This document shows positions 25,701 through 36,000 of a DNA stretch of 64,000 bases, piece after piece (position 1 is the first letter of the stretch; the number at the start of each line of letters is the position of its first letter). A program made the translations under genes and the position numbers. The DNA comes from Buxus sempervirens (Eukaryota > Streptophyta > Magnoliopsida > Buxales > Buxaceae): contig OX387182.1 in NCBI GenBank assembly GCA_947561395.2, forward strand, positions 52,289,283-52,353,282. The letters run 5' to 3'. The notes beneath the pieces are model-generated. The model saw only the letters and a program-made list of their open reading frames with translations, did no database searches and was not told the origin of the DNA.

Positions 25701-28091
25701 ATGACAAAATGCCCTATCTCAACAAGTTGGTGTAGGCAACAGTAAATACTACTCCACCATCGCAATATGCCAAAAGCTATTTCTTTGATTAGGTTATACG
25801 TATTTAAATTCTTTTTGTATGACTTCATCCAGTTCCTTTGTGGTCTTACTCTTGATCTCTTGGATCTTTAATTGTATACACCATGGCACCTCATAGTGCC
25901 TCCTTAGGTGTTCAATTTACTAACCCAAACCATTTTAACCCATTGTCATTTTTTAGCCCATATGTAGACAATACTTGTATTCTCTTGAATATGTTCATTA
26001 CTGTCTTTCCTGTTCCTTTTTTTTTTATCAGTAACTGTCTTTCCTATTCTTCCTACACATCCATCTCATTATAATCATCTTCAGCAATGAATACGACGTG
26101 AATACGTTATATCTTTGTTTTGTAGTATCTTGAGCAATATATCATAGCAGTCTTAGTAGTTGTCTTGTAAAATTTCTTTCTCGCTTCAGTGAAACACATC
26201 GGTCACATGACACTCTGGAAGCATCTTCCCAAATTTTATAGGTAATAGATCCAAAATCACACAAACAATTGCTTTACGAGTCTCTTGGTTCTCAATTCTT
26301 ATCATCATTCCACCTCATCTATCATTTGTTCTAAAGTTAAAATTCCATTTATTCTGTATTCGTTTTAAAACAAAACCATTTGATTCTATGGTATTCCTCC
26401 ATATTCTAGCTTTAAATTTACTCCCTCTCTGGTTTGGTTCTCCAAAATCACATCATCTAGAAATAGAATACGGCAAGACACCTCTTTTATATGATTTGTC
26501 ATTCCATCCATCATTAAAGCAAAAAGCTATGACTCATGGTTAACCCTCGATGTCAACCTACTGCCGCTGAAAATTCATTTATCCTACTATCTTAGTTTCT
26601 CACCATAGTTATCATTCCATTATAAATTCACTTGACAACTTCAATGTAGCTGAGTGGTAGTCATTTTCTGTATAAAATCCACCAGGCTGAATCTTTGGAT
26701 ACTTATATGCTTCCTTGAAATCAATCATATAAATGTTATTTATCATTCTTTTTATTAACTGCTTTACAGAAAAAATGGCATCAAGGATAAAACTTCCTAG
26801 CATAAAACCGAACTTGTATGCTGAAGTTCTGGTTATTTTTCTTTGCTTTTCTACTTTACCCTTACCCCTAGTTTTGTGGTATGACTCAAGCTTGCTTCCT
26901 TCATACCTGGTGCAATTTTGGAGGTCCTTTTTTTGTTTTTGTATATGGGTGTTAACGTGCTTCTCCTCCAAAGATTTTTGTCTTCGGAATTTCTATCAAA
27001 TAATTTGGTCAACCAAAATACATCGATGACTATCATGAATTACCAAATTTAAAATTTTAAATCAATTATCATTTGGTCTCAACTCCCAAGGCCTTCCCTA
27101 TTTTCATCTTAGCTAAAGCTCCCTTGACTTCAGTAGTCCTAATCTGCTACATTTAGTTGGGACACAGGATTTTGTTGTTCTCTTCTTCTCGTTCATGTTG
27201 TGTCTTTTGTCTTCATGTTAGGCCCTGTATTTTCCTTGATGTATTATTGGTAAGTAGTAGTAAATGTTCTACTGTGTTATGTGGTTCCAGGTTGACAGGG
27301 GTGTTTCTCTTAGCGAAGCTTTACTTATGCATGATAAGTGGCTTGAAGAGAAGGGAATTAAGCATACCAACTTTGCTGTGGTGACATGGTCGAATTGGGA
27401 TTGCCGAGTGATGTTGGAATCTGAGTGCAGATTCAAGAGGATTCTTAAGCCACCTTATTTCAACAGGTGAATTATCTAGAAAGCCAGTTGCCTTGTCTAG
27501 TAACCTGATTTAGTTTTATGATGGTTTCTAAGACTTATAATGCTAATAGAAATTCTGGGATGGATATATATTTGTTTTTGATTTGTTGCGAGTTTTGTGA
27601 CTAGGTGGATCAACTTAAAAGTTCCATTCCATGAGGTATTTGGTGGGGTCCGATGCAATCTGAAGGAGGCAGTCCAACGGGCTGGCCTAGCATGGGAAGG
27701 TCGTCCTCACTGCGGCCTGGATGATGCTAGGAACACTGCCCGTCTGCTCGCTCTCCTCATGCGTACAGGCTTCAGGTTCTCCATAACCAACTCTCTCCTG
27801 TGGCAGTCCGGTGACCATACATTTACATGGCATCAATCCCCCGAGTGCTCACCTGCCCCAGTCTACCACCCCCACAAACTGAAGCAGCCTCCGGTGTCCC
27901 TAATTCAGCTCCAACCTGCCAATACAGACCTGGGCAAGGAGCGGCACATGCGCTGCTACTGCGGTGTGAAAAGCAGCAAACAGATGATCCGAAAGCCAGG
28001 CCCTAAGCAAGGGAGTTTCTTCTTCGGATGCGGCAACTGGACCATTACTAGAGGTGCCCTGTGCCCGTATTTCGAATGGGCTTCCTCTTAA
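9376..28091 (+). CDS. ERI1/ERI2-like 3'-5' exoribonuclease with GRF-type zinc finger
   Basis: Three coding exons, 9376-9963, 27291-27466 and 27605-28091, join in frame through GT-AG junctions to give 416 residues. Residues about 130-310 form a DEDDh exonuclease domain. Exo I is DFEATC (D135, E137), Exo II is WSNWD (D233) and Exo III is HCGLDDA (H290, D295), so all five catalytic residues are present. Residues 370-413 form a zf-GRF-like zinc finger with C372, C374, C397 and C408. This domain order is that of the ERI2 family, whose relatives trim 3' ends of small RNAs, rRNA or histone mRNA with two metal ions; the substrate here is unknown. The N-terminal 125 residues are low in known domains. 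The start is the first ATG after a splice acceptor at 9373, so 5' untranslated exon(s) must lie upstream. An intron of 17,327 bp separates Exo I from Exo II and is full of transposons. The second copy of the 5' flank ends 90 bp before where this exon would recur. Confidence 0.88.
11090..11910 (+). mobile_element. LINE 3' fragment (zf-RVT tail plus RNase H-like domain)
   Basis: On the plus strand, about 11120-11280 reads as the IWKERNKWIFEDR-type end of the L1 zinc-binding region. About 11330-11700 reads as an RNase H-like domain (FDGLPMGNPAPVGLGGLLRD, then a LLAFSNG block). Stops and frameshifts break it. It ends near 11890 in an interrupted A-run after TTTATCAAAAGG. Confidence 0.7.
11920..12085 (+). 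repeat. Second copy of the LINE 3' tail
   Basis: About 165 bp ending in TTTATCAAAAGAAAAAAAAA repeats the last part of the preceding LINE fragment (TTTCTCCTTTAT, ATGAAAT, TTTATCAAAAG in the same order). It is either a separate short LINE insertion or a tandem duplication of the tail. The copies have drifted noticeably. Confidence 0.6.
12530..12962 (+). mobile_element. RTE-type LINE 3' end, decayed
   Basis: The plus strand shows the typical RTE C-terminal stretch. KTRNDKIRNEDIRKCLGIA-like residues at about 12592-12650 are followed by IKNKIEESRLRWF and SRGRSKKTWMEFINK, then a run of Trp/Leu codons made of TTATTATTATTATTA repeats and a T-run at 12950-12961. Stops interrupt it. No TSD was seen. 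Confidence 0.7.
12963..14956. other. Intron sequence without recognised feature
   Basis: AT-rich sequence with homopolymer A and T runs and short meaningless frames. A weak resemblance to a retroelement tail near 14770-14870 is too poor to call. Confidence 0.4.
14957..16637 (+). mobile_element. Possible LTR fragment (start TGTCACACCCC)
   Basis: The sequence opens with TGTCACACCCC at 14957, a common start for plant LTRs, and has a GAGTGAGCAAAGCTCA stretch near 15400 of the kind seen in gypsy LTRs. I found no matching end, polypurine tract or target-site duplication. One short Helitron sits inside it and a large one interrupts it after 16637. Low-confidence call. Confidence 0.3.
16250..16479 (-). 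mobile_element. Short non-autonomous Helitron (230 bp)
   Basis: On the minus strand the element starts TCTATATCAATATATAAAG at 16479 and ends CTAG at 16253-16250. A small hairpin (stem GCTAC/GTAGC, 16266-16279) lies 12 nt before the end. It sits between A and T, as Helitrons do, without target duplication. It has no coding capacity. Its 3' end matches the other short element at 20011-20265. Confidence 0.8.
16638..19613 (-). mobile_element. Gene-capturing non-autonomous Helitron (about 3.0 kb)
   Basis: On the minus strand the 5' end is TCTTTACTACTATAAAAAG at 19613 and the 3' end is CTAG at 16641-16638. A perfect 7 bp hairpin (CACGTGC, 3 nt loop, GCACGTG; 16650-16666) stands 8 nt before CTAG. 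It is inserted between A and T. These are the diagnostic Helitron ends (TC...hairpin...CTRR). No RepHel helicase is encoded. Inside are pieces of a host gene (about 17835-18799, same strand) and a duplicated segment of about 95 bp (17280-17375 and 17655-17755). Because the element sits in the intron of the exonuclease gene on the opposite strand, its cargo is antisense to that gene. Confidence 0.8.
17835..18799 (-). pseudogene. Captured fragment of a plant multi-pass membrane protein gene
   Basis: Three exons with intact GT-AG junctions are recognisable on the minus strand: about 18799-18600 (…DEEEHDVVISWGTRRSM… to GGWNIKNKHYWA), 18297-18116 (SVGFSEAPLFIIAAVWFLVF…, two hydrophobic segments around CCCRR) and 18025 to about 17835 (VGCVVLYTGQGKFH… to TDID). 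They resemble the N-terminal half of a plant family annotated as plasma-membrane fusion or tweety-like proteins (Arabidopsis At2g12400 type), from memory only. The first (signal-peptide) exon and the whole C-terminal half are missing, so it cannot make a full protein. Retained introns point to DNA-level capture by the surrounding Helitron, not retrocopying. Confidence 0.65.
19636..19691 (+). mobile_element. Ultra-short LINE tail insertion with TSD
   Basis: AACAATTAATTTTCAATGC occurs twice (19636-19654 and 19673-19691), a 19 bp perfect duplication. Between the copies lie only 18 bp, TCTTACTGATAAAAAAAA. This looks like the last nucleotides and poly-A of an L1-type element, so it is an insertion truncated almost to nothing. 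Confidence 0.7.
20011..20265 (-). mobile_element. Short non-autonomous Helitron (255 bp)
   Basis: The 3' end on the minus strand is CTGG (20014-20011, fitting CTRR) after a GCTAC/GTAGC hairpin. The 5' end at 20265 reads CCTATACTATTAGTAAAGAG, where TC has apparently become CC. It is inserted between A and T. It shares its terminal part and TGTGGGGCCC with the 16250-16479 element, so the two are members of one family. Confidence 0.7.
20266..22680. other. Intron sequence without recognised feature
   Basis: I find no convincing gene or transposon. A His/Ser/Asp-rich minus-strand frame at 22442-22212 has no family I recognise and is probably chance. Confidence 0.4.
22683..23234 (-). mobile_element. 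LINE 3' fragment with (TA)n tail
   Basis: The minus strand carries a C-terminal LINE-like remnant (about 23216-23007), followed by a TA/TG dinucleotide run (about 22720-22759 on plus) and a tail reading TTATTGATCCCAAAA… with the A-run shown as T's at 22684-22694. The layout is typical of plant L1 3' ends. It is heavily decayed and its 5' boundary is unclear. Confidence 0.5.
23235..23280 (-). mobile_element. Ultra-short LINE tail insertion with TSD
   Basis: CTCTCATCGACAGAT is perfectly repeated (23235-23249 and 23266-23280) around 16 bp that read ATTATCAAAAAAAAAA on the minus strand. This is a LINE-type tail plus poly-A with no other element sequence. Confidence 0.7.
23281..25235. other. Intron sequence without recognised feature
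   Basis: No gene, RNA or transposon end could be supported. A T-run near 24021-24032 could be another LINE poly-A on the minus strand, but no matching target duplication was found. Confidence 0.4.
25236..26143 (+). repeat. Inverted repeat arm L (partner at 54370-55275)
   Basis: These 908 bp reappear in reverse orientation at 54370-55275 with very few differences. The arm covers the 3' end of the RTE LINE and about 400 bp beyond it, so it is a copied genomic segment and not two separate LINE insertions. The tail-only insertion at 26000-26049 is in both arms. Confidence 0.95.
25640..27040 (-). mobile_element. RTE-type LINE, 5'-truncated and decayed
   Basis: Read from about 27040 downward on the minus strand, it matches RTE-clade reverse transcriptase. 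LWRRSTLTPIYKNK (about 26970) is followed by a DLQNCTRYEGSKLESY block, KFGFMLGSFILDAIFSVKQL and IDFKEAY (about 26860-26700), then FALMMDGMTNHIKE and FLDD in place of the catalytic FADD (about 26500), and TREGVNLKLE. The C-terminal tail runs to about 25640. Frame changes and stops show it is dead. The last part is contained in inverted repeat arm L and so is copied at 54.4-54.9 kb. Confidence 0.8.
26000..26049 (-). mobile_element. Ultra-short LINE tail insertion with TSD
   Basis: ACTGTCTTTCCTGTTC (26000-26015) and ACTGTCTTTCCTATTC (26034-26049) flank 18 bp that on the minus strand read TACTGATAAAAAAAAAAG. This is the same tail type as the insertion at 19655-19672. It sits inside the decayed RTE LINE. 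Confidence 0.7.
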
Positions 28092-30060
28092 GCAAAAATG
28101 ACTGCCCAGATTGATATCCTCAGTTTGGATCAGAACATCTGTAGAAAGTGGGAGTTTAAAAAAAAAGAGACAATCTAAAGAGCAGTGTGGTCTCTTTTGG
28201 AGGCAAATTTGCATTAGCTACTTTTCAGGGCTGCTGATGCTTGCCAAAAAGAAAAAAAGAAGAAAAACATATAGTAGTCTCAAGAGGTGTGTCTGCATAC
28301 TGCCTCTTAAAAACAGTTCGAGGGAAAGGGTGCCTTAACCTGTAAAACTGACTTCTTGTTGAGAGAGGAGTAAAGAAGTGTGTGTGTGTGTGATGTTGGG
28401 AATGCTTGCTTAGTAAAATGCTCAAACATCCTTAATTATCATAAATATCCTTATGAGGAGATAGGGGGTAATTTCTTACTCTATGCTTCTCAATGGGAAT
28501 CGGCATGTGTTCTTCTGGTTGATTCAGGGACCCCCATTTTTTGGTCTATAGTTATTTGCTATGCAACAAACAAGCATTGCCTTGTTAATGTCACAGTCTC
28601 GGGCTCGGCTTAGGCTCCTGGATGTGGCCCATTAGTGCTACAGACCTACACTAAATCTGAATGCCTTAAGAGAACTTTGGGTAATGTTTTTTAAAATAGT
28701 TTTTTGGTTTTCGATAAATGGCACTACAGTTTTCAAAATTGTTTTGAAGAAATGAAAAGTAAAGAAATTATTAAAAAGGGTTACTTTTTAATAATATTTA
28801 TAAAAACAGTGTACTAAGATGTCAAATTAAAAATTGTAGAAAAGGGCCACTTTTAAAAAAATAATTGAATTGAAGGGTAACTTTTCAAAAAAATTACAAG
28901 ATAGTGTTGTTTTTATTATAAGTAAGACACGCTTATGTTCATGTATGAGTAGAATGCGCTTGTGTTCCATGTAAGAAGTTTGCATACATTAGCATTCAAT
29001 GTATGATCCTCAAATTTAATTATTTTTTGAAATTGATTCTGTAATTATTTTTGTGTTCCATGTAAGAAGTTTGCATACATTAGCATTCAATGTATGATCC
29101 TCAAATTTAATTATTTTTTGAAATTGATTCTGTAATTATTTTTTTTATATATTATGAAAATTGGCCCTTTTTTGCAATTTTACATTTTAGTGGACTGTTT
29201 TTATAAATATTTTTAAAAAGTGATGCTTTTTCATAATTTCCTGTTTTTCATAATCTAAAAAATGTTAGCTTTTAAAAAAAGTTTTTCCATATTTTGATTT
29301 GTGTTTTGTAACTTCTTTTTTTTTTCTTTAATCTAATTACTTAAGGGTTCATTAACTACCATCACCAATACATCGACACCATAACTACCATATCACCATC
29401 ACCGCCACTGTATTCACGAAACTACGCCACCATATCCACCACAACATTACTATCATCAGGCAGGAACAATTCTTGTTTTCTAAAAGTCATAATTCATTTT
29501 AATAAATTTTCCAAAATCACAAAACCATTTTGGAAAGTTTAGGAGTTTTAAAATGTTCATTTAAAAAACAATTGCTAACGTTTCCTCTTGTCCCAAAATT
29601 TGGCGATATACGGGATGCATATCCAGTGTTTTTGGGGTGTGATGCCGAAATTTTGCTCCAAGACCTCATAATGAGGTGTTTCGCGAGGTAAAAATTGTCG
29701 GATTATGTTTTTGATGATTTTTAGCAGCACGTCGACGAAATGTAGTAGTGTGCTAAGAGAAATGGTTGAAACAGGGAGAAATGTAAATTTATCTAAAATA
29801 TATATATTTTTTGTGTTGCAGAAATTTTATTCAAGTTGGATGAAATTTCCCCGAATAAAAAAAAGTTTTCTATTTTTTTCGTTTCTTTCAATTTTCCAGT
29901 ATTTTGGCAGCATGCCGGCACTAAAATGGTAGACCTTGGCTTATCTTCTGCACCTATTGTCTTGTGCAGCCTTGCATCCCTTGATGAATTCACATTTTAA
30001 AAAAAATAGGATAATGATTTTTTTAAACTGAGTGCACCAATCACATTTGGGCGGCGCATT
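28092..30060. other. Intergenic region downstream of the exonuclease gene
   Basis: It contains the 3' untranslated region of the exonuclease gene, AT-rich low-complexity DNA, CA/CCA-rich sequence near 29350-29460 and a 91 bp tandem duplication described separately. No other gene is recognised before the MULE terminal repeat. Confidence 0.45.
28961..29141. repeat. Two-copy tandem repeat, 91 bp unit
   Basis: The units 28961-29051 and 29052-29141 are almost identical and directly adjacent (both start TGTGTTCCATGTAAGAAG). Such near-perfect copies suggest a recent slippage or unequal-exchange event. Confidence 0.9.
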
Positions 30061-30068
30061 TCGGTTGA

Positions 30069-30262
30069 AATGCAACCGAAATCCTCTACGGCGTTTTTAC
30101 GACGTCGTTAAGGAAACGATGTGTGGATTATGAAGGTCTTGTGCCCCTCACGAGACCTTCATTCATTTTTTTCGGAGGTCAACAAAGACCAACTAGTCTT
30201 CCAACCCAAAACAGATCGACCAACCGGTTGGTCCCAAGCCAAATCACGAGACCAACCGGTTG
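30069..30262 (+). repeat. Left terminal inverted repeat of the MULE
   Basis: It begins around CAACCGAAATCCTCTACG and includes AAGGAAACGA and two ACCAACCGGTTGGT palindromic motifs, which match the right arm in reverse complement. About 60 bp in the middle (near 30145-30205) has no partner in the right arm. Confidence 0.8.
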
Positions 30263-31561
30263 GTCTGCCTTTTCTCTATTCATTCGTACCCGACGATAAA
30301 CCATTTCATCTTCTGTTCCAACGAGTGCAAGAACTAAAGGACTTTAAAAAAACCTTCAACGTTTGCAACCTGAATCCATTTACCTCCTTCCTCTCTAACG
30401 AACGAAGGGCACGAAAGTGAGAGGTTTTCGGATCATACGACTTAATTGGTACGTTTTTCAACCGATTTTTTTTTTTATTTTCAAATTGTTTTTTTGCCTT
30501 TGCTTGCTTTGAGTAATGAACATTGGTGATAATGTCTGATGTGGCTCCATTTTGTTTTGGGGAGTTTGTGAGGGTAGATTGCAGAAAAATGATCTCCTAA
30601 ACTACTTCCTTTTCTACTCTTGACATTGTCTTCTAAAGTCGTAGAATACAATGGTAGCTTTCCTTCGAACCAAAGTATAATGGTAGCTTTCATTTCAAAA
30701 TCCTGTAAATTTCCAATTCTTTTATAATATATATGTTTTTGTCAATGGTAAAAAAAAGGGCAAAACTTAGAATTTCATATTTAATAAGTATTTGACTATA
30801 ATTTAATTTTTTATATTATCTATTAAATAATGTTTTTATTTACAAAGTAATTTGAATTGTGTCCCATTTATCAAAAAATCATTACTGGTCATAGCATTTG
30901 CCGTCCCCCAATAACTTCTACTGGCAGTAAATTCAATTGCCAATAATAAGAGAAGAACTTGTACTTTGTTTGGTGAGATAAGTGGGCCCCATCAAGCTTC
31001 TTGCCTAATAATATTTAATACCTAAGAATATTGCCTTGCACCTGTTTTGATCTTTGAACAATGGATAGAGATTAAACTAAATAGGTAAGGAGGCCGTTCA
31101 ACCACATAATTTACAGCATACAAAAAGGGGTTATGATCTTTCTTATTGTTAGAAAACAAGGCAGTTCTTCCAAATTATTGTGCCTCAATATCTTTATGAG
31201 GCAATTCTTCCAAATTATTGTGCAACCATGGTTTAAAGACTTAAGATTTGGAATTTGGCGTAAACATTTGGTTGGTTTCAATTGTAAGAATAGATTATTT
31301 TTCTTACATTTAATTAGCGTAGTTTTATATAACAAAATGGTCCACTAGTTTGGACTTTGTCCTTCTCAATTTGGTAATGAGGATTGATTGATATGACCCC
31401 ATGTAAACCTTTTCCTAAAAGGTTGTAAATACAAATTCTTTTAATGGGAGTTTTGTCTTTATTTGAAAATGCCTCTGTTACGTGGTGTTGTTAGCTTTAA
31501 TGAGAATTTTTTGCTTGAAGCTGGAAATTGGAATTGTGAAATTGCCTCTGTTAATGTGTAG

Positions 31562-34500
31562 GAAAAGTTTGACTACAATGGAAACTGTTGGATCATCATC
31601 AACAGGAAGAAAACACCCGCGCAACAGTTGGCTACACTGCAGGTAAAGTTTCCTTCACTTATTTATTTGTTTTGTTCTACAAGCAAGCATGGAAGCAATC
31701 CAATATTTTGGTTTTACTCTTTGTATAAGTTTGGGTATGGTTGTCAATATGACGGTTATTGTAATTTCTTTTGCATCCTTGCAATTCTTAATATATTATT
31801 GGTCATGGTTTTCCTTTTGTTTTTTCAGGGTGTATTATGTAAATGAAAGAATAAAGAGTTGTATTGAAGGTGAACAAATCCCCACGAAGTAGCAGGTAGG
31901 CATTATCAATGGTAACGGTTAAGGAACATCCTTTATTTTTTTTATTTTGCATTTCGTCGATCCTATTCAAATGAATTTATCTATTTAGTTATTGCGTTTC
32001 AGTTATTCGTGAATGCTGCTGGAGCATGGAAGTCAATGAATCAGGCCGAGAGAGAAGAATTTAAGAGAGCGTCACAGCTTGAGTTGAATACAACAGGGCT
32101 GTCCCACGACAAGGGCCACGAAAAAAACAACAGGTTTGTGAAATTTATTTGAATATAATTGGAATTATTGTGGATAATTATTTGAGACTGATATATTCTT
32201 TTGTTCTACCTTTGTTTTATGTAGGCTCAGATACAGACACGTTGTTCACCTGGACAATTCATTGCGTTGATGAACGCCATTTCATTCATCGCTTCTCAGG
32301 AGCGATGCCTTAGATATAGTGGTTTTGAGTGCCTGTTGAATTTACGCACGAAAAAGCTTATGTGTCATTGGATTCTTCTGAAGGTAGATACTAAGGACAG
32401 ATGTATCAGAGTTGGGGTAGAGAATATTTTCTTTGACACACAACATGTGGAGATGATAATTGGGTTACCGATATAGGGGGTAGATGTTGATACATCTAAA
32501 TCAGAAATCCCCGATATGACAAAGTTGTATAGCTTTTATGGGGTAGAGAATGGAAGCATCCCTATTAAGAATATTGAGAAGAGCTTGAAGAGCCCAAAGA
32601 ACGATCATGAGTGGATCCGTTCTTTTGTATTGTATTCGTTGTTGACCTTAGTAAATCCATCTCCAAAGATTGATGTGAGTGCATCCTATCTTCCCTTACT
32701 GGTCGATGTAGAGAGGATAGGAGGTTACAATTGGGGGAAGTATCTTTTAGACGTATTGATGCATCACATAGTTGAGTTTCAAAAGGGCAAACGAAAATCC
32801 CTCAATGGCTGCTTATTATTTTTACAGGTATGTATAGTATTTAATACATGCATTGGCCAGTTTACTCTAGCGTATATCCATTGAATGGAGTGTTCTAATG
32901 ATAATTCTCTGTTGCTTAGTTTTTGTATTACGATCGGATGATTGTTGGTGAAGCAACAACTCCCACTATTCCACATATGGTAGCGTGGACGGATGCATTG
33001 ATTATCCAAAGGGAGAAGGATGAAATGGCGCTCGGTGGTTATGGAAACGGGAAGGTATAGATATATATATTTGAGTTGAACTGATTATTGTAGGTTTTGT
33101 TGTCAATTTTTCAAATAACGCAACATTTCTATGTACTCACTAATATACACGTTAAATATTGTAGGTGGTTGAGCATCGTGCCGAGTGCCGTATGGAAGAT
33201 GAGGCATCAGGCGAAGCACATGAACTAAATTTCATTTATCTTCGGCAATTTCGTGGAGATTCAGATCCTGTAAGATTGGTTTTTCTTTCCTTCATTTCTC
33301 AAGTTTTCTTATTAAGAACAAATCAGCATGGTTTACGATTGCGTGTTGTGTATTCCAGGTTATTCAAGGTCATCTCGCGAAGATATTGGACAAGTATAGC
33401 AAAATGCTAAATCACGTGAAATCAAGGGAAATTATCGACCCCTCTGATATCCACGTGCCATGTGAGAGTCCTGATCATACGGATGCTCCCGACTCTTCCA
33501 TACCCGATGTGCCTGATGAAGCAAGGATTGCACCCTCCCATCATAGCACCCACGAGAGCGGTGATCATACCGATGCTCCCGGATCATCAAATATTGCGGA
33601 GGTATAGGAAGATCAAATGCAAATGGATGAGGTGACTACAGTTCCTGCTCGAAGCAGCACCGGCATTGAGGTAACCAAATCGTGAAGGGGGTCACGTAAG
33701 AAGTAGCGTGCGAGACATTGTCGCACTCCATATGTTGCCCATTGTAGGCGTCCTCGATTGGGTCTAGAAGGACGCCTAATCGTACAATATGTTCGCCGAA
33801 ACAAACATTCTAAGTAAGATAATATTTCTAAACTAACTTGTAAATGTTATTTATGTATTTTAATTCGCAGTGAATAATTCCTCATCGTTTTTTTCAGAGA
33901 AATTATATTCAAGTTTGATTCCATTCATGTGTCGGCATCTGAATTGGCATGTTTGTTTGACAACAAACATGTTAATAGTGTTGTATATGAAGCCTATCTT
34001 GTGAATAATATATTGGTTGTTCAATTTTACATGTCATCTCGCATGGTAATTTTTTATAGGCTATCAATGCTTTCGGAGCGTGTCTTATAAAGCGCCAACA
34101 ATTGTCAAGTAGCCGCACAGTCTGCAGGCATTATTGCAAATCATATTTCCAATTGTTGTTTTTCAAGGCCATACTAATGAATAAAATTTCCTTCAATATA
34201 TTATGCAGGATTGGATAATGAATAGTGATCGTGGTTCCACCGAAGCCTTCCGCCCTTCGATCCACAACGACTAGGGTATTCAGTGGTTACATGCAATCTC
34301 ATAAGTTTCTTGGGATGAAATGTGCCACCTTCACAAGTCATTTGTTTTAGATTTTTTATGCTTTTATCCTTACTTAGCAGTCTGTAACCGGTTTTTCCTT
34401 ATAAGGTTGTCTTACTTGTATGTAGATTTTTGTTCCCATGCATTTCTGCAATCATTGGTTTCTTGTAGTTGTAAACCTAGCATAGTGTAGAGTGGAGGTG

Positions 34501-35101
34501 CTTGACTCGTATGATGGAGCACGTCGTGCGGGAAATCAATCTATAATTGCAACACAAGTAATTTTTATATTAATGAAATTTTCTCATAACATTTACAACA
34601 CTTATCATATTGACACTCGCTTCGTCACTTGTAGACCAAGATGTTGGATAACATCTTACGTTCCTTCGGAGGTGGTGATGAATTTCCACTTTTACAGTGG
34701 GAGTTGCGTCATGTGAACATCCCACACCAAAGCAACGGGTAAGCCGTTAGGTTTGTTTCGCTAATTACCTATGTTAGCTTCTTACAAGTCATGTGATTAT
34801 ATACTGTTAGGTATGATTGTGGTGTCTTCATGATGAAATTCATGGAGGTGTGGGATGGCAGCACCTTGTCTACAGCATTTGATCAGGTGCGTATATAACT
34901 TAAATGTTTTTTATAATTATAGTTAGTAAGTACGTCGCTAGTAACACACAAGTACGACTTCTATGAATTCAGAGTAATATCACACACTTTAGGGAAAAGT
35001 TCCTTGTTGACTTGGTTATGCACCCTTCAAACCAAGTGCAGGATATTGTTCTATCTAAGGCAGCAAATACAAACAAGGAGACTGAGGAAGACTATGAATA
35101 A
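31562..35101 (+). pseudogene. Ulp1-like (C48) cysteine peptidase gene of the MULE, decayed
   Basis: Exon-like segments at about 31562-31642, 31829-31893, 32003-32134, 32224-32828, 32921-33056, 33163-33269, 33357-33607, 34440-34550, 34811-34888 and 34970-35101 have GT-AG-like borders. The N-terminal part includes an HMG-box-like stretch (AAGAWKSMNQAEREEFKRAS, about 32012). The middle matches proteins often found before plant transposon Ulp1 domains (GFECLLNLRTKK; YLPLLVDVERIGGYNW). The C-terminal part holds the peptidase core: NHWFLVVVNL (His codon 34453), EVLDSYDG (Asp) and DCGVFMMKFME (Cys codon 34818). Ulp1 enzymes cleave SUMO from proteins. In-frame stops (for example after IGLPI near 32476 and after VVNLA) make it a pseudogene. 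Its role in MULEs is unknown. Confidence 0.75.
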
Positions 35102-35866
35102 CTTTTTCTATTGGTCGGCCACAGATTGGGGGAAGAAGCTGAAGAGGTAAGACCTATCTATCACATGTTCAATAACAAGGTTCTTTGAAACTAATAACAT
35201 TATAATGCCTTGTAAATTATATTTTGCATTGTTTATAGGTACAATTCACTACCTACCTCCGCTCAAAAAAGAATTGTAATGTTCTAAACATACAACGTCA
35301 TCGAAAGAATTGTAATCCTCTATCATTCCTGCATCCGCCCAAAAAAGACTTGTTATCTGATTTTCCGCGTCGAGCTGAATCGAATAGAAAAATGTTCGAT
35401 CCTCTACCTGCCTCTGTAGACACCCCAAAATTACATGATTTTTTTTATAAATCTTGAAGGAGGGAAATATCTTATTGAAAATTTTAATTCTTGGCATTGG
35501 GTTTGAGATCCTTAACCTATTTGAATCCAAAACCACAAAGGAAAAAGCCAAATTCAATCTTTTGCACAAAGTCAAACTTTTCCGGTTGAATTTTGACCCC
35601 AAAAAATGAAATATTTTTTAAGGCAAGATTTCAAGATAATTTTTCCCGTCAATCAGGTTTTTAGCAATGTTATTGCATAAATGAATTTTTTGATCCTTTA
35701 AATCTTGACAAATACCTTAGTATTAACATGTTAAATCTTTTTACCGGACCTGAAAAACCGGAATTTAACCTTGAACTGGAAAGTTGACTTTTTATTCACT
35801 TGGAATTTGGGTCTGGAACTATTTTTAATGGATTCAAATGGAGAGGGGGGGGGGGGGGGTGTTTGT

Positions 35867-35946
35867 TTATTTACATGTAATATCTTAAGTAAATGGAGAT
35901 TAAAAAATATGAGGACATTTACTTAAATGATATTACATGTAAATAA
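35867..35946. repeat. Long hairpin after a G-run inside the solo LTR
   Basis: Arms 35867-35894 and 35917-35946 (TTATTTACATGTAATAT…) are nearly perfect inverted repeats with a loop of about 22 nt. A run of 15 G's stands just before (35845-35859). Confidence 0.85.
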
Positions 35947-36000
35947 CTATTGCCTTTGCAAGACATGACAAAAAGGTTGAAAACTTGTCAAACCTGTGTT

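Larger units (their letters stand above)
9964..27290 (+). other. Giant 17.3 kb intron of the exonuclease gene
   Basis: The donor GTGTGT follows CAG at 9963, and the acceptor is TTCCAG at 27285-27290. The flanking exons join in phase 0 between ...LTGIQQIQ and VDRGVSLSE, which are contiguous in plant relatives. The intron contains LINE fragments, three Helitrons, a captured gene piece and an RTE LINE. Whether it is still spliced efficiently cannot be told from sequence. Confidence 0.85.

Noticed and set aside
35867..35946. A MITE with terminal inverted repeats
   Set aside because: Only 80 bp long and part of the LTR; no target duplication.
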